From Candidatus Cloacimonadota bacterium (GTDB lineage Bacteria > Muiribacteriota > UBA6191 > JACPRK01), in assembly GCA_021772705.1 (NCBI GenBank), contig JAJFLN010000729.1:1-35846 (forward strand): a stretch of DNA of 35,846 bases, in the 5' to 3' direction. The notes beneath the pieces are model-generated. The model had not been told where the DNA came from. It saw nothing but the letters and a program-made list of their open reading frames with translations, and searched no databases. Made by a program: the position numbers and the translations under genes. Positions 24,244-32,030 of this stretch are shown here, in pieces (position 1 is the stretch's first letter; each line of letters opens with the position of its first letter).

Positions 24244-25713
24244 TCAGAAATCGGTCTGCATCCTCAGCGAAATCAGCTCGGCGTCTCCTGGAAGATGGCC
24301 CGGTTTGGTGAGCACGTAGTTCAACATGAAGCGCGTCTGAGCATTGAGATGCCAGTTGACACCCAGTGTCTGGCTGGCGAGAGTCCCGCCCGGAATTCCC
24401 GGCGCTTCCAGGTCCAGAAAGGAGCGGCGATAGGCGATCTCCCAGGCGCCACCGCCTTCCTCCGAGAAGGCCTCCGATCGAGGCCGCACCCTCTTGAACA
24501 CACCGAGGGCTGCATCGTAGGGGCGGTGTTCTCCCGTCAGCCAGTATGAGACCTGTCCGTAGTATCCACCGAAGCTCGCCTCGCTCCCTCCCGGCCGGTC
24601 AACTCGCGCCGTAATGTATTCGCCCTGGAGGCTGATGGGGCCGAGAACGCGGGCGATCTCGAAGGAGGACAGATTGGCCCGATCGGCCGTAAAGCTGCCC
24701 GTGTCCGCAAAGATCGGCGCCAGATGGTTTTCCGGGCGTTGCTCGAAACGAAGTGTGCCCGGGAGATCGACTCGACTGTGGGACAACCCGAGGTGCAGGA
24801 GGTCCCGGCCACCGTCTTCGTTCACCGGCGCAACATGCAGCCGTGCCGTGAAGTGTGTCCGGCCGGAGCCTCGACTCGAACCATCACCGGCGACCTCCCG
24901 GAACAGGCCCGCTGCCAGCCCTCCTTTCATGCGTGAACCGAAGGTCCTGTAGGCGGCCACTCCCAGGTTGCGTCCCGGGGTGAAGACATCCGGTAAGGAT
25001 CGTTCAATGAACGTGCTGTACTTCGTACTGGCGAGTTGCTCCAGCCCGAAGGGCTCCTTCACGCGGCCGACGATCAGTTCATCCCACGCACTCCCCCCGG
25101 CGGCAAGGTCGAGGCGAAGGAAGGCGTCTTTCAGACGCACCTTGTTACCGGCGAAGTCGTACTGCACCCTGAACCGCAGGTGGTCCCCAGCCGGGCCCTC
25201 GGCGAACAGACGAGCCCGCCTCACCTCTGTGGCGGTCTCCAGGTTCTTGCCCAGGACGGTCTCCAGAGCCGAGTCACCATCCATCAACGACGCATCGATC
25301 ATCAATCGGCCGCCGACGCGCACCTTCGGTTTTCTGGCCTTGGACGGGGCCGGAACCTCGGAGACAGGTTCGACGGGCCCTGCGTCGCGGATTCGGGCCT
25401 TCAGAGCAGTGACCTCTTCTTCGAGCCGAGGTATCTGTCCAACCTCGGATCGCAACAAGGCGATCTCGCGCTTCATCCGCGCGATCTCGTCACCGATCGA
25501 CTCAGGGCTGGAGTTGGAAACGCCATCAACGGCTTGAAGCGAGCAGGGGAGGAGGATCAGACCCACAAAGAGCTTCGTCAAGACACCTCGCCACCAGGTC
25601 CGTTGTGGAGTGCCGCGGCCGGCATCAACTAATGTGCCGGGGAGTCGCGGCATCAAGCAGAAATCGTCCTCCCCACAGGGAGAACTCTGAATCATGGGAA
25701 TGAGAGCAGTCAT
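24244..25713 (-). CDS. OprO/OprP-type phosphate-selective outer-membrane porin
   Basis: The frame is 489 codons from ATG 25713, but the signal peptide begins at LTKLFVGLILLPCSLQAVDG. The true start may therefore be TTG 25581 (GAGGTG just upstream) or ATG 25653 (GGGAGG 14 bases away). After the signal there is a coiled coil (IGDEIARMKREIALLRSEV and VTALKARI), as in OprP-family trimers. A beta-barrel then follows, with VGGRLMIDASLMDGD, RRARLFAEGPAGDHLRFRVQYDFAG and a C-terminal Phe (LRMQTDF), the usual assembly signal of outer-membrane proteins. It should form a pore for phosphate or other anions. It is the first gene of the pst operon, and its promoter region is shared with the divergent ArsR-family gene. 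Confidence 0.88.
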   Translation of the reverse strand: MTALIPMIQSSPCGEDDFCLMPRLPGTLVDAGRGTPQRTWWRGVLTKLFVGLILLPCSLQAVDGVSNSSPESIGDEIARMKREIALLRSEVGQIPRLEEEVTALKARIRDAGPVEPVSEVPAPSKARKPKVRVGGRLMIDASLMDGDSALETVLGKNLETATEVRRARLFAEGPAGDHLRFRVQYDFAGNKVRLKDAFLRLDLAAGGSAWDELIVGRVKEPFGLEQLASTKYSTFIERSLPDVFTPGRNLGVAAYRTFGSRMKGGLAAGLFREVAGDGSSRGSGRTHFTARLHVAPVNEDGGRDLLHLGLSHSRVDLPGTLRFEQRPENHLAPIFADTGSFTADRANLSSFEIARVLGPISLQGEYITARVDRPGGSEASFGGYYGQVSYWLTGEHRPYDAALGVFKRVRPRSEAFSEEGGGAWEIAYRRSFLDLEAPGIPGGTLASQTLGVNWHLNAQTRFMLNYVLTKPGHLPGDAELISLRMQTDF

Positions 25714-25772
25714 CGGCTAGAATGGGTCATGAGAGCAGGGTTAAGGTCTGGAATTCCACAGCGGGAAAGGCG

Positions 25773-25825
25773 TTCAATCAAATGAACGTTCATATTAACG
25801 CCATTCAATATGAATGAACATTCAA
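25773..25825. promoter_or_regulatory. palindromic operator region between porin/pst and arsR-type genes
   Basis: A perfect 12-bp palindrome, ATGAACGTTCAT (25782-25793), lies 17 bases before the ArsR-family start. Two further inverted repeats follow: ATTCA-ATA-TGAAT (25803-25815), which covers the start codon, and TGAAT-GAAC-ATTCA (25811-25824). ArsR/SmtB repressors are known to bind TGAAC-centred palindromes of this kind. A possible -10 TATTAA (25793-25798) overlaps the palindrome edge. I infer that the divergent regulator binds here and controls itself and the porin-pst genes. Confidence 0.6.
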
Positions 25826-26145
25826 GAAAAGACAAGGCCTCTCTTTCGGCTTCGGGGAAAAAGTCGGAGGATTGCGTGGCCCTTTTGCGTGTTCTCGCCG
25901 ACGAGAGCCGCCTTGCCATCGTCCGATTGCTCTTACAGGGACCGATGCATGTGGGTGGCATCGGTTCGACCCTGGACATCGAGCAGAGTCTCCTCTCTCA
26001 CCACCTGAAGGTCCTTCGGGAGTCGGGATTCGTGGCATCACAGCGTGATGGGAAGCGTGTACTCTACCGGCTCGTTCTCGACAAGAAGACATCGGCGGCA
26101 GTGGAGACTCTGGATCTAGGTTGCTGTCATATCGCCTTTGAGTGA
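25810..26145 (+). CDS. ArsR-family winged-helix transcriptional repressor
   Basis: This is a 111-residue protein with the ArsR HTH: ALLRVLADESRLAIVRLLLQG, then the recognition region IEQSLLSHHLKVLRESGFV and the wing RDGKRVLYRL. The classical arsenic site (ELCVCDL in helix 3) is absent. Instead a Cys-Cys-His motif lies near the C terminus (LDLGCCHIAF, 105-107). That could bind a soft metal or act as a thiol switch. There is no clear ribosome binding site before ATG 25810, and the start codon sits inside an inverted repeat. It is divergent from the porin-pstSCAB operon and is its most likely local regulator. A metal or arsenic signal is an inference. Confidence 0.88.
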   Translation: MNEHSRKDKASLSASGKKSEDCVALLRVLADESRLAIVRLLLQGPMHVGGIGSTLDIEQSLLSHHLKVLRESGFVASQRDGKRVLYRLVLDKKTSAAVETLDLGCCHIAFE

Positions 26146-26256
26146 AGTGGGTCTCGAGTTCGATGCAACACGGGTACTCCAGTTTGTAGAGTTGCCTTGT
26201 TCGCCCGTTCAGTCGGCGCCCTGTGGACCCCGTAAGTTCGACACGAGGGAGTCCAG

Positions 26257-26808
26257 TTGATCGCACCACCCGACACTGCTCTTTCTCTCATCCAGGCTTT
26301 CCCTTGCGCCTTGGCTTCCGATGTGGCGGAAGTGCTCTCACTACTCCCTGCCTCTGCTCAGGAGATGAGTCTCGATACGATCGGCCCCGTGTTCCTTGGC
26401 GGCAAGCCGATACAGATCCCCTACCGAATCTACCGGCCCCTCTTCGATGTCAGTCCCCCTCTCTCCCGGTGTCGATCGGCCATTCGTGCCTGCATCTACA
26501 CGAGACACCACGATGGCCGGATACGAGAGACCAGTGTGAAAGACCTGCTCGATTGTGAGGAGTCCTGGGTCTGCCCGTATGTGCTTCAGCTGAGTGGCGA
26601 GTATGTCCTGGAGATCGTCGAACTTCTGGCGGGGCACCCGCACGTCTTCCAACGAAAGGAGTATCTGTCCTTTGCCCGGGAGAACCCTCGCTTCATGGCC
26701 CTGCTCCAGGCTCGAATGGTCAGCTACTGGGACTACTACAATCGCGGCCGTTTCAGGGACGTCTCCCAGTACCCGGGCTTCCGGATCATCGAGGCGTTGC
26801 GGGGGTAG
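26257..26808 (+). CDS. hypothetical protein, 183 residues
   Basis: A TTG start at 26257 is supported by GAGGGAG six bases upstream. The product is soluble and has no signal peptide or membrane segment. Notable parts are IPYRIYRPLFDVSPPLSRCR, CIYTRHHDGRIRE, DCEESWVCPY with two Cys, and a C-terminal aromatic helix, MVSYWDYYNRGRFRDVS. I do not recognise the family. It lies 111 bp after the ArsR-family gene on the same strand but is not clearly part of that unit. Confidence 0.6.
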   Translation: MIAPPDTALSLIQAFPCALASDVAEVLSLLPASAQEMSLDTIGPVFLGGKPIQIPYRIYRPLFDVSPPLSRCRSAIRACIYTRHHDGRIRETSVKDLLDCEESWVCPYVLQLSGEYVLEIVELLAGHPHVFQRKEYLSFARENPRFMALLQARMVSYWDYYNRGRFRDVSQYPGFRIIEALRG

Positions 26809-26849
26809 TCGTCTCTACGGGAGCACTTCTGCGCCCACTTCAACCGCCG

Positions 26850-27127
26850 TCACACCTCGACTTCAGCCAGCCACTCGATCGTCTCCGGATGGTCTCTCGC
26901 CAGGAGGATGAGAACCGCTGCCTGCTTGTTGGGCCTTGCCCTTCCCTGCTCCCGCTTCTCCAGCGTCCTTTCGTTGATCCGCAGCTTCCGGGCGAAGACA
27001 CTACGCGAGAGGTTCAGAGAATGACGGATCTCCGCGATCAGGGACCCACCGACTTCCAGATCCGGCGGCTTCTCTATCTTGAACTTCCGCAGCGTGATCT
27101 TGCCTTCCCGGCAAGTGGTCCGGCCAA
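26850..27127 (-). pseudogene. HigA/MqsA-type XRE antitoxin remnant without start codon
   Basis: This gene is missing from the ORF track. The minus-strand frame reads CREGKITLRKFKIEKPPDLE, then IRHSLNLSRSVFARKLRINE, RTLEKREQGRARPNKQAAV and LILLARDHPETIEWLAEV, with TGA at 26850-26852. This is the usual C-terminal XRE helix-turn-helix of HigA/MqsA-like antitoxins. The canonical W of LEKWEQG is replaced by Arg. Upstream the frame is open back to a TGA at about 27160, but it has no ATG, GTG or TTG, and the usual N-terminal helix is lost. No toxin gene is seen next to it. The following 27131-27412 region shows no gene. Confidence 0.65.
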
Positions 27128-27412
27128 GAGCGTTACTTCCTGCTGAAACAGGTGTCTGTCATCTCGTGAAGGCCTGAGCCCCAGTGCCGTGTGGCCTGGT
27201 GGCCTCGCCGCCGACTTCGAGGTGCGCCGGTCGATGCTGCCCACAGGCGATATTGTGACGGGTGGGGACAACACCCTCCCATGTTTCCCTGCGTCGCTAT
27301 TCACAGAAGAGGCGCAGGGAGCCCGGTCTCCTCTCCCTGGACTCCCTGCCAACGGCTACACCCCTCGTCGCTCCCGTGATAGGCTGCATCACGCCCGACG
27401 GCGCCACCTCGC

Positions 27413-29503
27413 ATGGAACTGCTGCTCAAATATGGCCTCCTGCCTCTCGTCATGGCCTGCACCATCGGCCTCTCCCTGGCGGCCTATCTCAGTCTGGGGA
27501 AGAGACGGGTCCGGTGGCTCGCCATCCTCCGGATCGGCCTGGTCTGCGCCGTGGCGGTGCTGCTCTTCTTCCCTTCCCTGACCCGGGAGAGCCGGGAGGT
27601 CTACCGGCCCGCCTTGGCGGTCCTCCTCGACACCTCCGCCAGCATGACCCTGAAGGAGTCCAGCGACTCCAGCAGCCGCTATGACCGGGCCCGGGCCCGG
27701 CTTCAGGAGATTCGCCGCCAGTTCCAGGAGGACTTCGACATCAACCTGTACCTCTTCGCCCGGGAAGCCAGGCGCGTTCAGTCCGAGCCCGAAGAGGCCC
27801 TGGGCCGGGACACGGATCTATCCACCGCCGTGGCTCACGTGTTGAACCGGGAAGACCCGAAATCGCTGCGGGGAGTCTTCCTGATCAGCGATGGCCGGGT
27901 CTCCATCGGAGAGACCCCCCTGCCCTGGGCCAGGACATCGTCGGTTCCGATCCACGCCGTCGCCGTTGGCAGTTCCAGCTTCGACTACAAGGACCTGGGT
28001 GTAATGAAAGTCGACGCTCCGGATCACCTCTTCAAGGACAGCATCGGGAAGGCCCGTGTCCAGCTCAAGTCCCACGGAATCGACAAGGGAGTCGTCGTCC
28101 TGGAGCAGGCGGGTCGTCGCATCGATCAGAAGGCCTTCTCCAGTGACGATGCCCGGACACTCACCTTCGATCTTCGCCCTGGAGTGGAGGGGCTGACTGA
28201 ATACCGTGTCCATGTATTGCCTCAGGACGGGGAGCTGACGGAGTTGAACAACAGCTGGAAATTCCCGGTCCGGATCGAGAGCCAGCCCAGGAAGGTCCTG
28301 CTCCTGCCGGCCACGCCCGGGTGGGAGTACACCTTCCTGAAACGTCAGCTCAGGGCTGATCCGAGGTACGCCGTCACCGAGACCCGGCAGTTCAAAGCCG
28401 ACGAGGCGCTGCGGCTTCCCGGAGAGGGAATCGACGGATTCGGCCTGATCATCTTGAACGGGTTCCGAAAGTCAGCCTTCGATGATGCGAGCATCGCGGC
28501 GCTGCTGCGATACGTTCGTTCCGGAGACGGCGTCCTTGTCTTCACGGGTAACAGCCGTCTCGGCCTGGATGCTCTGTTCGGCTCCGAGCTGGCTTCCATC
28601 CTGCCCGTCGGGCCGCCGTCGGGGGCCGAGGAGGCTGCCTCACGGTTTCCCTTTCTGCCATCTGATAAGAGTCCCATCTTCAGGATACTCGAGCACGAAC
28701 AGGCGAACCGGCAGGCCTGGAGGGCATTGCCCCCGATCCTGGTTGCCCAGCCTGGTTTGACGCGGCTGCCGGCCACGTCGATCCTGGGGACCTTTCCCCG
28801 ATTTCCCCAGGACAGTCCGGGTCTGACCTACCGGCTCTTCGGGCGAGGAATGACGGTCCTGTTCAACACCGACGAGACCTATCTATGGAAGATGCTGATG
28901 GACGCCGCGAACGACCCGGACCATCTCTACGATCGGTTCTGGTCCAATCTGCTCTCCTGGCTCACCGACGAGTCCCGGTTGACGGGAGTGGGCCTGACCC
29001 TGTCCCGGATGCACTTCATGCTCGGCGATGAGGTCTACGTCCGGGTCGAGGACTACGCCGGCAGGCTCGGGCAGCTGTCCCGGGAGGAGCTGATCCTGGG
29101 CTACATCGGGCCCGACGGCGCCGACAGCAGACTGGCACCGGAGGCTGTCTCCGGTGGCTTCCTGGCCAGCTTCATCCCTCAGCGAGAAGGGCGCTACCGG
29201 ATCCGTCTCGACCTTCCCGGCGGCGGCACGGTGGACCGGGAGATCCAGGTCGATTCAGTGATGCGTGACTTCCAGGACCCTCTGGCTGACGCCGAGCTGA
29301 TGAAGGGGATGGCGGATCTCTCGGGAGGTCTCTTCCTGGCCGATGACACCGGGGGACTGGCGTCCCTGCGTATCGACTCCACCCCCCTGGTCAAACAGCG
29401 ATCCGAGAGCCTGTTCTGGCTCGATCGCGGCTGGGCCCTGGCCCTCTGCCTGCTGCTGCTCGTGACCGAGTGGCTCATGCGTAGGCGTTACAACCTGATG
29501 TGA
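27413..29503 (+). CDS. vWA-domain membrane protein with glutamine-amidotransferase-like region
   Basis: This is a 696-residue protein. Two N-terminal membrane helices (residues 6-27 and 36-54) are followed by a von Willebrand A domain with the MIDAS motif DTSAS (73-77) and GVFLISDGR. A middle part with beta-rich repeats leads to a ThuA/GATase1-like segment near 285-400 (KVLLLPATPGWEYTFLKRQL, DGFGLIILNGF). A final C-terminal membrane helix (WALALCLLLLVTEWLM) follows. Proteins of this plan occur with MoxR-ATPase/DUF58 genes, but none is here. The metal-binding MIDAS suggests a periplasmic protein-protein contact role. It overlaps the thioesterase frame if that starts at GTG 29500. Confidence 0.85.
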   Translation: MELLLKYGLLPLVMACTIGLSLAAYLSLGKRRVRWLAILRIGLVCAVAVLLFFPSLTRESREVYRPALAVLLDTSASMTLKESSDSSSRYDRARARLQEIRRQFQEDFDINLYLFAREARRVQSEPEEALGRDTDLSTAVAHVLNREDPKSLRGVFLISDGRVSIGETPLPWARTSSVPIHAVAVGSSSFDYKDLGVMKVDAPDHLFKDSIGKARVQLKSHGIDKGVVVLEQAGRRIDQKAFSSDDARTLTFDLRPGVEGLTEYRVHVLPQDGELTELNNSWKFPVRIESQPRKVLLLPATPGWEYTFLKRQLRADPRYAVTETRQFKADEALRLPGEGIDGFGLIILNGFRKSAFDDASIAALLRYVRSGDGVLVFTGNSRLGLDALFGSELASILPVGPPSGAEEAASRFPFLPSDKSPIFRILEHEQANRQAWRALPPILVAQPGLTRLPATSILGTFPRFPQDSPGLTYRLFGRGMTVLFNTDETYLWKMLMDAANDPDHLYDRFWSNLLSWLTDESRLTGVGLTLSRMHFMLGDEVYVRVEDYAGRLGQLSREELILGYIGPDGADSRLAPEAVSGGFLASFIPQREGRYRIRLDLPGGGTVDREIQVDSVMRDFQDPLADAELMKGMADLSGGLFLADDTGGLASLRIDSTPLVKQRSESLFWLDRGWALALCLLLLVTEWLMRRRYNLM

Positions 29504-29508
29504 TTCCC

Positions 29509-29997
29509 ATGAAGACTGGAAAGACCGTTCGAGAGTCCATGAACGAGACGACTCAGCAAGTACTGCCGGGAGACACGAACCCCATGGGGACGGCCTTTGG
29601 TGGACAGATCGTGGCCTGGGTCGATCTGGCGGGAGCCGTACCGGCCATGCGCCACTCCCGGTCGACGGTGGTGACGGCCAGCATCGATGAGATGCACTTC
29701 ATCTCCACCATCCGGCTGGGGGACATCGTGGTCCTGAAGGCGGCGGTGAACATGACGGGACGGACTTCGATGGAAGTGGGGGTCCGCATCGAGGCCGAGA
29801 ACCCCCGTTCGGGCAAGAGGAGCCACGCCAGCACGGCCTACGTCACCTTCGTCGCCGTCGACGAGAACGGCCGGCCAACGGAGATCCCGTTCATCATTCC
29901 CGAGTCGGAAGTGGAGAAGCGCCGTCACGCCGAGGCGAAGGAGCGGCGGGCGAAGCGGCTGGCAGCCAGGAAACGACTGGCAGCCAAGGACGGTTGA
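29509..29997 (+). CDS. acyl-CoA thioesterase, hotdog fold (YciA/BACH type)
   Basis: ATG 29509 gives 162 residues; GTG 29500, overlapping the stop of the vWA gene, is an alternative. The hotdog pattern is clear: VLPGDTNPMGTAFGGQIVAW, then VDLAGAVPAMRHSRSTVVTA, IDEMHFISTIRLGDIVVLKA and TAYVTFVAVDENGRP. NPMGTAFGG...D carries the usual catalytic Asn/Asp region. It hydrolyses acyl-CoA to free acid and CoA in the cytoplasm. The last 30 residues are very basic (KRRHAEAKERRAKRLAARKR), unlike compact YciA proteins. Confidence 0.88.
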   Translation: MKTGKTVRESMNETTQQVLPGDTNPMGTAFGGQIVAWVDLAGAVPAMRHSRSTVVTASIDEMHFISTIRLGDIVVLKAAVNMTGRTSMEVGVRIEAENPRSGKRSHASTAYVTFVAVDENGRPTEIPFIIPESEVEKRRHAEAKERRAKRLAARKRLAAKDG

Positions 29998-30064
29998 TCT
30001 GAGAGACGATCGGGCAACGCCGGTCTGGAGGCAGGCCGCCCCTCTGCTGGGGTGGCTGCTGCTC

Positions 30065-31597
30065 TTGGCCTTGCTGCTGCTCTATCTAGGCTACTCGGCG
30101 GAGAAGCTGGATCGGTTCGTGCCCGGTGAGGAGTCCCTTGCCGGCAACCTGGGCAAGCTGTTGCTTCCCTATACGGGCCGCTACGACGGGACCCTGAAGT
30201 CCGTGAACCGGCAGGACATCCTGATCTTGCAGGTGACCCTCTTCTTCCTTCCCGCGAGTCTCTGCTGGTTGCTGGCCCTCCGGGAAGTCTTCAGATGTTC
30301 CCTACCCAGATCTCAGGTCATGGCCATCGTCTTCGGTGGCGCCGCCCTGCTCAGATTGCTGCTCGTACCGTCCATGCCGGCGCTGGAGACGGATCATCAT
30401 CGATACCTCTGGGATGGCATGGTGACGGCTGAAGGAATGAACCCCTTCGAGTTCGCCCCCGTGGAGATCTCGAATCACGTCAACGGGAAGAACAGGCACC
30501 TCTACTCCCGTGCCGAGCTGGCCCGGCTGGACAAGCTCTCGGCCTGGTCCGTCACCCCGGCCATGGCGGATCACTTCAAAAGGATCAACCATCCTCGGGT
30601 ACCGACGGTCTATCCCCCCACGGCCCAGGCCCTGTTCGCTGCCGCCCACAGCATCAAGGCCGGGAGTGCGACGGCCCTGAAGGGTCTGATCGCCCTGGTG
30701 GATCTGGCCGTTGTCCTGGTCCTGGCCAGCTTGCTTCTGCGTCTCGGAAGGGACCCCCGATGGTCCCTGGCCTATGGCTGGTGCCCCCTGATTCTGAAGG
30801 AGCACGCTGGAACGGGGCACTACGATTCCCTGGCCGTGCTCTTCACCCTGGTGGCGCTTCATTCCCTCTTCGGGGGGCGACGCCTGATGCCCGCCTTGTC
30901 TCTGGCCGTAGCGGGCCTGAGCAAGATCTATCCCCTGATGCTGGTGCCGCTACTCTTCCGGCGTCTCCGCATCACCGGTGTCCTGCTGGTCCTGGCCACC
31001 TTCGTCGCCGGATATCTCCCTTTCATCTCCATCGGGTTTGGAGTCACCGATGGACTCGCCGAGTTCAGCAAGAGCTGGGAGTTCAACAGCTCGGCCTTTG
31101 CCTTCATGCAGGATCAGGTGGAGCGGCGTATCTCCTTCGACGATCCGATCCGGGTGGCCCTGGCCGTCAGCCGTTCATCCAACCCCGAGGGCGCCGCCTA
31201 CAGCGAGCAGCTCCTGGATTCCTTCTTCTGCACCAAGGTGATCGCCGGTCTGCTCCTGCTGACCCTGCTGGTCTATCTCTGCTGGACCCCCGCCCGGGAC
31301 GACCTGGACCTGGCCGGCCGTTGCAGTGTGGCCATCACAGCCCTGCTGCTGCTCTCTCCAGTCAGCAATCCCTGGTACTTCTCCTGGGTTGCCCCCTTCT
31401 TTTGCATCTTTCCCGCCGCCTCCGCCGCCTGGCTCGCTTGGAGCATGAGCCTCTACTATCTCTACTTCCTGAAGTGGGACTACCTCCCCTGGGCCCGCCC
31501 ACTGGAGTACCTACCCTTCTACCTGTTGCTGGCCCTGGAGCGAATCCGTGCCGCGTTCCTCTCGCGGCAGTCGAAAACCCTTAGAAGCGAGGTCTGA
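30065..31597 (+). CDS. GT-C type polyprenol-phosphate-dependent mannosyltransferase-like membrane protein
   Basis: The frame is open upstream of TTG 30065 and encodes the rest of the first membrane helix (APLLGWLLLLALLLLYLGYS). The true start is thus likely a non-AUG codon such as CTG 29999, directly after the thioesterase stop and AAGGACGG. The product has about ten membrane helices and a first extracytoplasmic loop with ETDHHRYLWDG (108-118), the acidic-His motif expected of GT-C glycosyltransferases (GT87/DUF2029-like). It also has NHPRVPTVYPPTAQALF and LSKIYPLMLVPLLF. It probably transfers a sugar from a lipid carrier to an envelope glycan. The acceptor is unknown. Confidence 0.8.
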   Translation: MALLLLYLGYSAEKLDRFVPGEESLAGNLGKLLLPYTGRYDGTLKSVNRQDILILQVTLFFLPASLCWLLALREVFRCSLPRSQVMAIVFGGAALLRLLLVPSMPALETDHHRYLWDGMVTAEGMNPFEFAPVEISNHVNGKNRHLYSRAELARLDKLSAWSVTPAMADHFKRINHPRVPTVYPPTAQALFAAAHSIKAGSATALKGLIALVDLAVVLVLASLLLRLGRDPRWSLAYGWCPLILKEHAGTGHYDSLAVLFTLVALHSLFGGRRLMPALSLAVAGLSKIYPLMLVPLLFRRLRITGVLLVLATFVAGYLPFISIGFGVTDGLAEFSKSWEFNSSAFAFMQDQVERRISFDDPIRVALAVSRSSNPEGAAYSEQLLDSFFCTKVIAGLLLLTLLVYLCWTPARDDLDLAGRCSVAITALLLLSPVSNPWYFSWVAPFFCIFPAASAAWLAWSMSLYYLYFLKWDYLPWARPLEYLPFYLLLALERIRAAFLSRQSKTLRSEV

Positions 31598-31601
31598 GGG
31601 T

Positions 31602-31700
31602 CTGATCACGGAGGGCACGGAGACAATAGAGGCATAGAGAAAGCTGATGAACCAAAAACCTCTGCGTCTCTGTGTCTCCGCGCCCTCTGTGTTGATCCCT
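31602..31700. repeat. long imperfect hairpin of CACGGAG-type units, copy 2
   Basis: The arms are TGATCACGGAGGGCACGGAG at the left and GCGCCCTCTGTGTTGATCCC at the right, with intervening GACAATAGAGGCATAGAG pairing to CTCTGCGTCTCTGTGTC. The full stem is about 35 imperfect pairs with a short loop. It starts five bases after the mannosyltransferase stop codon, so it may also act as a transcript end or stabiliser. It shares its design with 8309-8390. Confidence 0.75.
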
Positions 31701-32030
31701 CGAGGACCATCCTCCCATCCTCGATCTGACTTCTCCTGGAGCCGCCTCCTCCCACCGTCGACCTTGACCCCTTGGACCTGATCGTCGTCAATCTGATAGC
31801 ATGGATCGTCTTGGATCATCGCTTCCGAGACCGTCCCTCATGACTCATTGCCGACGTCCTCCCCGTGCCGCCGCCCGAGTTCATCGGGCCAGGCTCCGAG
31901 ATCGACTGGCTCCTATCTCGTCTGAAGGCCTGGGTCCATCCAGCTGCGCGGCAAGGGGAACCAGATTTGACGGCGGGGACTTCAAAGGACTGAACATACC
32001 TGAACGGGTCGTTGGGTGATTCGAGGAAAG
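31701..32030. other. intergenic region upstream of the STAND NTPase gene
   Basis: There is no supported gene in these 330 bp. The only open frames are shadows. The promoter of the STAND gene should be here, but I see no clear -35/-10 pair. GAGGAAAG at 32023-32030 is the ribosome binding site for ATG 32031. Confidence 0.5.

Noticed and set aside
25714-25810. Pho box for PhoB upstream of the porin gene
   Set aside because: I looked for CTGTCAT-type direct repeats and saw none; only TGAAC palindromes are visible.
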